Source: Xiphias gladius
Taxonomy: Eukaryota; Chordata; Actinopteri; Istiophoriformes; Xiphiidae
Length of the DNA: 64,000 nt
NCBI RefSeq assembly: GCF_016859285.1
Contig: NC_053414.1
Span: 10,715,517-10,779,516, forward strand
Direction of reading: 5' to 3'
This document shows positions 24,901 through 36,400 of this stretch, one piece after another. The notes under the pieces were generated by a model. That model did no database searches. It was not told where the DNA came from and saw only the letters and a list, made by a program, of their open reading frames with translations. Made by a program: the position numbers and the translations under genes. Within the stretch, counting starts at the first letter, position 1, and each line of letters opens with the position of its first letter.

Positions 24901-27900
24901 TTTAAGGAGTATAGCTATTGTTTATGCCACCCTAACTAAACTGATTATGAGCCAAGCTGTGTCAGGATCTTACGACTTCAGCTAAAGAATTTCCCAGGGG
25001 AAATTCTGCAGAGTGTCCTTTGAATTGGTATTACAGATCTGCAAGTAATTTAACAGATTATTTTCCGACAAGAATTTGGGATTAGCCACTTTATACTTGT
25101 GTCAACTCAACCTGTGCACCTTCTGCAAAGGCACAACACTGTCCAGTTCCTTCAGTGTTTTGACTGAAGTGCAAATTTGAAGGTGTATCGAATGTTCAAA
25201 CCCTTCTGCAGCTCTGTGTATGTTATCAGATTTCTACGTTTGAGCTGCTTGACGCTGATTGTATTGAAATGAAAAGCTGCAGTACCTTAGGTACTGTTAT
25301 AGTCCAAAGTAAATCTTAAGATAGATTGTGGTTGTGTGAAGCTGATTTGTTTTTGTGTCTACCCATCAGAAGAGGTGAAATAGTTCCTACTGAAGCAAAC
25401 ACTGATAATGTCTGGAATGTTTGTCTTATAGCTAATAACTCACCAGGCTCTATAATGCCTTAACCAACAGAGCATATATGCTGACGGTGCATTTATTGTA
25501 TAAAATACGTTTTTCACATCTAGCCCCATAATCTAGGATAGATATTGACATGGAAATCAATTTAGATCAGGAACAATACTGAAAATTCATTTTGTTGTGT
25601 TGCAATGCATGTAATAGACAATAGACCTGTGTGCTGGTCACATTATTGGGCAGCATAATCAATCTTTAGTTTAATAATAAGCTCGTGTGAATTCGACTAG
25701 CAGTTAAATTTTAACCCTTTTGCCTCTTTGAGAAATACCTGAAACACCTCTAGCATGCAAAGCATTTCTGTAAATCAGATCACTTTGGTGTTCCTCGTGT
25801 TTCTGATTCCAGTTGCTGTTTTTTACTCTCGTGGAAAAAATAACAATAATAGTATACAGATGAAAACCAGTGCGGCACTGATTTTCTAGTGTGAGCCGCA
25901 AGCTGTTGTTGTGCGCCTCGTTTTCTTAGCTGTGGTGTCAAGATTGTTGGGTTGCGAGACTAGTTCAAAAAAAGTTCAGACAAATTTTCACATTTCAGAA
26001 TAACATGACAACATTGTCTTTTCTTAACAAGGTTTTGGACAAATAAATGCATCTGAAAGAGTTTTTTATGGACATGCCTTGCACAAAAGAAACTCTCAGA
26101 CACAGGTATAAATGAGGCTGCGGTGAAACAGGGATTGATCAAAGCTTTATCACTGGTAAATAAAATCCAGTTACTACAGTTTTGTGAAGTCTTATTAGGG
26201 AGAGTAATATTGTTTTGAAATGCCTTTTGTTGTCAGACTGTTACGCATATTATAAGAACTACAGTTTCACATAGTCCAGATTATCCACCAAACTGCCTGA
26301 GAATGTTTGATTAGGGCTGAGAGCCAAAAAAGGAGCTTGATTAATTCATTCATACAAAAGTTGTGGGTTTTCAGCTGTGTGGAAACAAGGTGTTTTTTAA
26401 TACTGACAATTCAATCTGATTAACTGAGGGACTTTGTATCCGTTAGCAGACCACAAACAATGGATTGGGAGGAGTGTGGGCTCCTAAGGAAGGAAAAGTG
26501 GAGCATTTGTTCAGGAAAACATTATTGCACTGCATTCCCTGCTATAGCATACTCCTCCATTGGAAGGAAAGGGAGGGTCCCAGCAGATAATTGGGGGAAA
26601 TGTTTGACGCAGCCTAGAGATTTGTTGCTTTATATCTTAATGTCAGATCAGGATGTGTTATATCGGTTGTTGTGGCAAAAACCCTTTTGTCTCTCTGTTC
26701 AGTGTCTGGCCTAAAGAGCAGACTTCTAACAGAACTGTGTTTTCATAAATTGTCCACTGGAGGGCAGACCACCGGCAAAAAATGGAAGTTGGTTTAAGTT
26801 GTTAACTGCTATCATAAATGGCAGGCTTATATTATTATTATTATTATTATTATTATTATGTCATTATGAGCTTTAGATAATAATTAACACAATGTAATAA
26901 ATGTATATGTTATATGTGGGATTTATCATGCACGCAGAGTTTATTTAATGGCATATTTTACTGGTAAAAATAGTAAAAAAATCCAGACGTTCTGACTGGT
27001 AATATGTAGCTTAAGCTCTTCAATCGCACTGGGTTATCCATTACAAACTCTCTAATGTTCAGCCAAACTTTGCCAACATCTACGGAACATTATTTTAAGT
27101 CCTAGAAGTTATCTCAGCATTCCCAGAAATACCAAATAACAAATGTGTACAAAATGCTGGACAAGACATCTAGAAAACTGGATGTTAAGGTATTAAAGCA
27201 TACTAGTTACATGTACATACACATCCAGTCTGCATCAGATTAGTGTTATTTTGCTCTGAGCTGATGTACATATGATGAGGATTCAACACAATGTAACTTT
27301 GAAGTATCTTCAAAAGATTTTTGGCTTGTGGAGTGGCACCGTGGATGGAATGCTAACTGGTCAGTTGGTCCGTCACTATTAGATGGATTGCCATGAGACT
27401 TTGTACAGATATTCATGCTCCCCAGAGGATGCATCCTACCACCTTCACTACTCCCCTGACTTTCATCTAGCGCCATGATCTGGTCAAATTTTCAGTTTGT
27501 CCAGTACTTTGGTTTATGAACAAATACTTGTAAAACTAGTGACATTCCCATCAGCCTCAGCTGTACTTTGTATTTATTGCTAATTATCAAATGTTAGCAC
27601 ACTAACACACTAAACTAAGATAGTGAATATGGTAAACATTATAACTTCTAAACATCAACATTATCACTGTGAGCAAGTTAGCATGCCGATGTTAGCATTT
27701 AGCTCAAAGAACAGCTGTAGCTAAGTATACAGCTTCACAGAGCTGCTAGCGTGCGGCTGTACACTTTTTTTTTAACTAGGTCTCATTTTTAACTAGGTCA
27801 TGGACTCTAAGACCGTGACGCTCGGTAAACCTATGATCGTGCGCATCAATAATAAATCACATTAATCTCCTCTAGGGCTGCAATGAACAAATTATTTTTA

Positions 27901-30900
27901 TCATCAGCTAAATTGCTGAATGTTTTCTCAAATAATTGATTAATGTTTTTGTCTACAAGATGTCAGAAAATAGTGAAAAATTCATATTATAGGTTCCATG
28001 GTCCAAAGTGAAAACAATGATTTTTTTTTTTTTTTTTTTTTTAATTTATCTTCACTGCCATAATATGACAAAGAAAAAGCTGCAAACCTAAACATTTGAG
28101 AAGCTGGAACTAGTGCATGGAAAATCACTGAAATAATTAATCATTTATTAAAATAGTTGCTGTTTAGGTTTATGTCGTTCTATTAATCAGATTATCCACT
28201 AATCGTTCCGGCTCTAATTGCCTCACATTTGGTGTAACCAAAATCATTGTAGTCACATACATGCATGTATTTTTTTTATTTATTTTTTTTTTAATCTTTC
28301 CGCTATCAGGATATGACGCTGTTTTTTTTTTCCCCATTTTGTATAGTTGTGTCTCACGGAGTGAGTGTTGAGGGATGTCAAATTTTCAGGAGCGATGCGG
28401 GAGTATTTTCTGTCCATGTGACAGACAGTCAGTCCTCGTCTATGTGGTGTCTGTCTGCTTCTGATCTTGAGTAACTGGCTCTTTAAGGGAACAGCACTCA
28501 AAGGTAACAGCTATGAGATCATCGGCTTGCGTTGTCATGGCAACAAAGGCTGTTGCAGCACTACTGAGAAATAAAATGGCTGGCGTGGTGTCGCTCTCCC
28601 TCCTCCTCCTCCTCCTCCTCACCCCCCCATTCCCTTCCCTTCCTCTCCTCTTTCTCTTTGGTATCAGTGAACTGGAGCAGATTGGTTGTGACACTGTCCC
28701 CCCTCCACCCGTGCCCTGTCCTGCCCTCTCACTTTGCTCCTTATTCTGTCCCTCCAACCGTCCATTCACACTCCACACATGTGAGTCAGCAGGAGTCTGC
28801 AGCGAGCAGGAGCTGCCACTCTGGACATGATTAAGGTGATGCTTTGGGCTTTTTCTGTTGGGAGTTCAGCTGCTGTCCACACAGTTTAGTTACTGAATCA
28901 ACCAGTGGGAAGCACTGATGAGAGAGGCCCAAATCAGCACCGTTAAAGTGATTCCCTTCGGTTGTGGCTCTGTCAAGTTTTTAGATTTGGCCTTAGACTC
29001 AGGTGAGACACACAGTATTACAGAACGGGTGAGGGAACAAGAACGGGGAAGGAGGGTGAGGATGGAAATTTAGCCAAAGATTCAAAGCTCTTGCCATCCC
29101 CTGGACATCACCTGAGGACGGGAAATTTTAACTTTAATTTTTTTTATTTGTCTGTGTGTGTGTTTCTAGCTGTTGATATTTGCTCTCCTCTCTGCCTTAT
29201 GTATGTCCTCGATCTCTCTCCCTCTCTCTCACCACCACCACCAACCTCCCCCAACCCCCCCACCCCTCAGCCTCAATCACCCAGACACAGACGCATGCAT
29301 GCTCACGCAGAATTGCGCGCAGCAGGCGGATGCGCGCATACTCTCTCTCTCTCTCTCTCTATCACACACACACTCACACATACACGTATACACAAAAAAC
29401 ACACACACACACACACACACACATACTCACACACCCTTCCTGGAGGTGCTGGGAGCAGCTGCAGCATTAGCGTTGAAAGAGATTTGCCGTTCACTGGAGT
29501 TTGCATCCCCCCTGTTAATGAATGGATGCTACGGCGATCGGCTCGGGAGCTTCTTCCGTTGGATTGCGGGAAACGGTGGATATCTATTCTTGAATTTATT
29601 TATTTATTTCTATGCTCTCCATTTTTTTCTCCCCACCCTCTCCTTGTGTGCTGTTGTCGAAAGGACGATGGGGTCTTGTGCTTGATCGGATAAAGATGGA
29701 GGTGAACGTGGCGTCTCCGTTGCTTGGCATACTACTGAGGTTTCACTGCCCATTAGGGTGAATGGCGCTTTTATTTCTGTTTTTTTTTAAGTGGGCTCTT
29801 TTGTTTTCCGGGGATCGGCCGAGCACTCCTGTGGTGAATTGAGCCATTGTCGAAGACTGGGCCTCTTGAAGCTTTGAATCTTTGACCATCCATCCATCCC
29901 CTCCCTTCCTTTCCCCTGTTACCTTCTACTCAAAAGGAACAAGCGGACCCCAAAACCTCCACTGAAATCTCTCCTCACCATCCTCCTTACTTCCAATGCC
30001 CCATTTCCCTCATCTCTACCCCTGCCCCCCCTGCTCTCCTGCTCCCTCCTCCCACATCAGAGCGGCTACGTAATGTGCCTCCCTACGCATGCAAATGGGG
30101 ATGCTACAAATGGTGGCTGGGACTGATGCCGATGAAAGGGTGATGCCTCGCGCAATCACCTGCACTTCTGCCACCGCTGCAACAGCTCCAGATCAGCCTG
30201 GGAGAGCCCAGCAGCCGATGACAACCACCCACAGTGTGAACACAGTCGTTTGTAGCTTGCTCGTGGATGTAAATGAGACGTGTGTATGTGTGTAAAGGTG
30301 CACACTGGTTCCTGCCATGTCTGCTGTGTGATCGCTCTAGCGGGACGTTCTTACTGATGCGGGGGAGGCACTGAGCCTGAGGTTGGTCGACCTCCCCCTG
30401 CACATCCCTCCCTTTCCCACCTCCCTCCTTCCTTCCCCCTCCTCCCCATTCCACTACCCCACCCCACCTTACCCCAGAAGCCCCCGGGGAGTGAGGCCAC
30501 CTGGTAAAGGGGTCACGATGAAGAAGAACCGCAGCAGCAATCTGCGGCGGGCCTGGCCCAGCTCGGAGCTTACTGAACGCCCGCTGGAGCACAACCTCTC
30601 CCGTAGTGAGAAAGACATCCGTGTGCCGAAGCAGCATCTTCCTCCCCCTCCTCCTCCTCATTTCTCTCCGTCCCCGCCAAGTTATCGGGCACCAGGTGAG
30701 TCAGACATTCCCACCAGGACAAGCTCCACCCTCTTTACACAGAGCTGCTCAGAGTTTGACACAGTTTGATTTGGGGACAAAGGGAAGAGCTCCAAGTGAA
30801 CAATATTTTCATGGTCTCAAGTCAGAAATTTTTCCCTTTTCTTCACTTTCCTAATGTGTTTAAACTAAAGCTTTCACATATTATGGGTCCTATTGGGCAC

Positions 30901-33326
30901 TCATTTGGCGTGTTTCAAAATTAATTAGAACTGTATCTCAGTGGGTCCAAATCTCTGTAACTTTCTTCCTTCCCGACACAAAGATAAAACCAATGGTGAA
31001 ACGCTATGAAAAAATGTACATTTGTCAATTTTATACCATTTATTTGTTTTTTGTGATGTATAATATTTTTTCTAATTCCCAAAAGTTCAATAGTTGTAGG
31101 ATTGCATCACCTTTGCACCAAATCTTGTGACAGATTCATATTTTGTGTTTGTTGAGATTGCAAAAGGGCTTTGGGGCCATCTCATATCACAAAGCACTGG
31201 CCTTCATGGTATGAAAGTCAGATCCTTTCAGTCCCTTTCATAATAAATATTTGCACGCTTTTCTGCGGTCTTTCTTGCTTTATTATAAGATGTGAAACAT
31301 AAACACTACAACCTCATTCCCACACTCGTTGGAGATTTGTACAATCCATAAAAAAAAAAGAAACTATAAAACGCAAAAGACAGGGGGACTTTTGTACTGA
31401 TTCACTGGCAGATCCAGCCTTTCTCATGTTTACTACAAACCGAGTAAAGCCTTGTAAAGCCACATAAAGCTTAAGGGGCTGTGATACTAAGCAGAGATAA
31501 CGTCATCATGTTGCTTAACTGACCATTGAGCTGAGTGTAGTGAGGAGGCAGGGCCCTACACAGATGGCACAGTTAAAAGAGCTGTGAGCAGTAATGGACA
31601 ACAAAACTTTAAACAACTGTCATCCGTCAGGCAAAATTAATTCTGTAAACTAGCTGTGAATCTTGGAAAACATACCTAGATTATTACGAATTCTAATTAT
31701 TACCAGATAAGAAAGTAATAATGGAAGGTTTGATGTTATAGTTTCTACATCGTATTGTGTGAATCTCTATCGATCACCAGATTTAGGTCAGAGGAGAGGG
31801 TCACTACAGCACAGATGCTGCAGTGGTGGATTCAGTGCGTTGCTTTACAACCTTTCAGTAGGGCAGATGTTTGCTCTCACAGGGGCTTGAAGCCGGGCCG
31901 GCTGGTTGTAGGATGATCTCACTTCTCACTACTGCTGACAGCAAAGCCAGCTTAATTCAACAAAGGCGACAGAGAATCTCTGTATGTAAGCTCCGAATGT
32001 GCTGCTAAAGTCAGTTATATTTTGTTAAATTTCAGACATTAATTTTGACTTACTGAGGGATTGTGTAAGCTTCCCTCTCTGTTTGTCAGATGATATGAAT
32101 CGGATAATGAGGTGGCGAAGATTCAGGTGATCTCACGCTATGGCTACGGTTGCTGCAGCAGCTGCCTCGTTTTTGCTAACCTCCGAGAAACAGGAGGAAT
32201 GAGAGGCTAAGGAAGCACAGAGAGGAGGGGTGGAGCCGTTCCAGGCAGCATGCAAACTGCTGCTGTTTGACCATTACATCATAGCTTCACACGCTGCGCC
32301 TGCTGTTCATTCATGATCTAACAGTTGTGCTTGTGCCCCCTCCTCCTCCTCCTCCTCCTCTTCCTCCTGCAGGTGACGTGTCTCCGATCAGTATGTCACC
32401 CATCAGCCAGTCACAATTCATCCCGCTGGGGGAGATCTTGTGCCTGGCCATCTCTGCTATGAACTCTGCCCACAAGCCTGTCAACCAGGAGGCCCTGGTG
32501 GAGCACCTCACTGCCAGCTTCCCAGGTACGATCCTCTCACCTTGTTCCTAAAATGAGACTGCGCTAAAGCATGCAGACACTCTTTTTGGAATACATTACG
32601 GGGCATATGTGGTTGAAAAATTAGCAGCATCAGTAAATACTAAGATAGAAATAGTGATTTTTGTGTTTCATGCCTTGGTTTGTTGTTTTCTAATTTGTTA
32701 CCAGTTTTTTATTAATAATCCCCTCACTAAATTCTCCAAACACAAGATTTACACACTTTAAGTTTTTATAACAAATTTTAAACACATCTACTATAGAGAC
32801 CAGGTTCAAAGAGCAAAGTAAAGATCTATTTAGCCTTCAAACATCTATTGATCTCCATTAACGAGTTCCTGACACGGAGATTAATTAAAAATTTAGATAT
32901 TTCAGTGCTTCATATCTTGCAAACAGCATCATTATGTTTCAACAGGAATAGATCTGAAACAATTAGTCGATTAAGCAATTAAAGTATCGACAGAAAATTA
33001 ATTGGCAACTATTTTGATATTTTTCAAGCAAAAATGCTGGCTCCTGCTTGTGAAATATGAGAGTCTGATGCTTTCCTTTGTCATGTATCATTGTAAATTA
33101 AATATCTTTGGATCTTATACTGTTGGTCGAAAAAAAAACAAGTGATTTCAAGATGTCACTTTGGGCTCTGCGAAATTAGGATGGACATTGTTCACTATTT
33201 TCGGACATTTTAAAGACAAGATGGTTAATCGATTGCAGCCCTAAACAGGGATATTAAATCCACAACCACTCTTAAACAGTGTTGGTGAAGCAAGCTGCCC
33301 TCCTATTTTTCTTCACAGGTGAAGAC

Positions 33327-33412
<86 letters not shown>

Positions 33413-36400
33413 TAATGTCCCCCCCCTTTGAATAGGGTGACATTATGCAAGTAGCACTTTTTATGTTGTCATTATTTTTATTATAATACTATCTCTTCTT
33501 GTGAAGCTTAGGGCTCTTTAGGTCCTCACCAGAATTTTCTGATTGCAGTTCTCACATAGTGCGAGACAATGATTTTATCTGGTGTTTTTTTTAGTGATGT
33601 GTTTTTACCGTCTCCAAATTGCCCTTCTACTCCAACAAAATGTCCACAATGTCCTTTATTTTGACAGTTTGAACATAAGCAATGTTGTTTACGGAGAGTA
33701 TAAATTAATTAAATTCAGTATTATTCTCAAACAGTATTGGTGAAATAGCCTAAAATGCACGAAAACAGAGTGATCATCTTCAGATTCCTAACACAAGGCT
33801 TAAGAGCACAGGTTTAACCACCACACACAGCCAAGTTGTCAGTTTTTTAATGGGAAGCATGTCCTTCAAATTTTATCTTTACTTTAATACAATACCAGAG
33901 TGGAAATGAGTTGAACTAATAGGTTGCATCATTTCTGAGGGGTGATGTAATGTCAGGCAACACATGGTATTGCAAGACAGTGGTTATGAACGGTGTTGTT
34001 AGTTAATGTTGATTTGGTAATTTATAGTATGTAAACTCTTTAAGTTGACTGATAGTGCTTTGTATTCAAATTACCTATTCAGTCATTTGCGTCCTCTGCG
34101 AACTGAAGTAATTAGTTTATTCATTTATTCAAACACACATATTAAATCTTAGATCATGTTATAGTATCAGTATTATAGATAAAAACCATGAGCATTCCTG
34201 AAAATGCATTAAAAAATTCCTTGAAAAGACCTCACCATTATTATCTGATAGCAGTCCTCACATAGTGCTGGCAGAAAAATCGGTTAAATCATGATCGATT
34301 CATTTTGATTGTCTTTTTTGTATCTCCAAATTGTTCCAATGCGCCAATACAATGATCACAATGGCTTGTATTTTAACTGTTACATATCACATTCTCTTAA
34401 AATAAGTATATAAAACTGTGCATCAACTTAGTCTAATCTGTTTCCTTCAGGCGTGCCTACACCAAGCTCAGAGGTTCTGCGACATACCCTGAACATGCTG
34501 GTGCGAGAGAGGAAGATCTACCCAACTCCAGAGGGCTACTTCATTGTCACTCCCCAGACCTACTTTATAACTCCCTCCCTCATTAGAACCAACAACAAGT
34601 GGTATCACCTGGATGATCGGCTGCCAGAGCGCCAACAGCAAATACAACAGCAACAACATCAACAGCAACAGCAGCAACCTCAGCAATGCACTTCGCCTCA
34701 GTCTGGCAACATCACACCATCCACACCTGGCTGTCTGAGAGAGAGACCTCCTCGCAAGAATCACAATGACTCATACAATTCCTATCGCGAAGACCCCTCC
34801 AGACTTCACGCCTCTGCGCTCCAAAGTAAGTCACCAAAGGAGCACAGGGGGGATTCCTATCAGAGTAAGCCACCTAAGGATCACAACAGCGGGGAACCTC
34901 CACCGAGCGCTTCAGCCAAGGAGCACCGAGGAGAACCACCTTCATACCCCTATCCCCCGCTTCCCACCTCCCCTCCTGTCCAGCAGCAACCACCGCCTCA
35001 AGATCCAGCCGATAAGAGCAAAAGCATCACTTCTTTCCCTTATAAAACTGACACTCTGACCAAAAAGAAAGAAGGAAGTGGTGGTGGTGGAAGTGGCGAG
35101 AAGCAATCCAAAAGGTTTGGACTCAGGCTGTTCAGACTGAGTTTCAAGAAGGACAAAATGCGGCAGCTGGCCACCTTCTCAGCCCAATTCCCCCCAGAGG
35201 AGTGGCCTCTTCGTGACGAAGATGTGCCAACCACGCCCATTCCCCGCGAGGTGGAGATGGAGATTATCCGCCGAATCAACCCTGACCTAACAGTGGAGAA
35301 TGTGGCAAGGCACACAGCTGTGATGAAGAGGCTGGAAGAAGAGCGTACACAGAAGAACAAGGCAGGGTCTTCGGCCCAGCACAGTGCACGCAGCAGGAGG
35401 GGGAGGGGCCACCGGAGGGCTCCACATGGTAAGTCCCGCTCTCATAGCAAACCCCGGACCTCTAGGGGAGACCCATCTGAGGGTTCAAACTGGGACCTCG
35501 TGTTCATGGAAAGAGATTACCGCTTCTTTAGCCACTCGTTAGTTCGCTCGCCTCGGGAGGCCATGTACACCTTGGAGCGCAGGCGAAGTGGAGGTGCAAC
35601 TTACCTAGTCCACAGCAACCCCAACATTACTGAATCATACTGCCCTGTTACCCCTGAGTGGGACGTGTCTGGGGAGCTAGCCAAGAGACGGACGGAGATG
35701 CCCTTCCCCGAGCCATCACGTGGAACTTGCCAGTCCAGAGTGCAAAGAAGTCACAGTCACAATCAGGACCGGAAGTCACGTCACGAGAGGTCCGATCAAG
35801 CTAAAGAACGATCTCGATCCATGGACAACTCCCTCAAGGGCCTGTCACTGGGTGCGCCAGAAGACTTTGAACCCAGTCTGGAGGAGCGTAGTCATTACTA
35901 CACTGATGACGGCACCCTGCGGGCCACGCAGAAGTCCTCCCACTACTCAAGGATCATGTTCTCTGCTGCTAAGTTCCACTCGGATTTTAATGTGCCTGAT
36001 TTGGGGAAAGGGAGTTTGGACGAGTCAAGGATCCGGAGTACGATGGAGAGGAACAAAAGCAGAGACAGCTTGCCAACGTACAATGAGCTAATGGGACTTT
36101 CTCCTAAGCCCTCAACAGATGAGTACTTCCAGTGCAATACGTCAAATGAAACAATCCTAACTGCCCCTTCGCCTCAGGCAAAATCAGAATATGACACATT
36201 AACCTCATCAGGGGGACTCCGAAAGGGCTCTCCGGCTGACCGCCAAACGCCTCACCTCACCTCTCCTCATACAATGGAGTACAAAGAGGACTCGTCGGCA
36301 GCAAAGGGACAAAATGGCTCGGTACGACTGACACCGAGCCAGACGCCGGAGCCGGTACAAAATGCCCGTTTGACGCCACACCAACACAATGTAGATCCCG

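Larger units (their letters stand above)
21980..27305 (+). other. stox2: stox2 intron after exon 1a, left part
   Basis: Mostly AT-rich unique-looking sequence without an exon that I can support. Around 22545-22940 it carries GACTTGAGACTTGACTTGGA-type repetition that recurs in tll1. At 24765-24906 there is a copy of an element also present at 38605-38790. Confidence 0.45.
32526..34450 (+). other. stox2: stox2 intron between storkhead exons
   Basis: AT-rich and without an exon. It contains the inverted MITE copy at 32949-33244 and the long TG microsatellite at 33329-33403. Nothing else is supported. Confidence 0.6.

Noticed and set aside
29091-29693. 200-codon and 170-codon plus ORFs and a minus ORF over 29303-29506
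   Set aside because: Made of CT and CA microsatellites and C-rich leader. The repeats create open frames by chance.
30104-30661. 185-codon minus ORF
   Set aside because: Antisense to stox2 exon 1b and its pyrimidine-rich leader. No recognisable domain.
34468-34764. Minus-strand ORF opposite stox2 exon 3, and similar ones at 35040-35360, 36208-36488, 36672-36983
   Set aside because: Antisense shadows of the long, GC-biased stox2 coding exon. No matching domain or splice structure.
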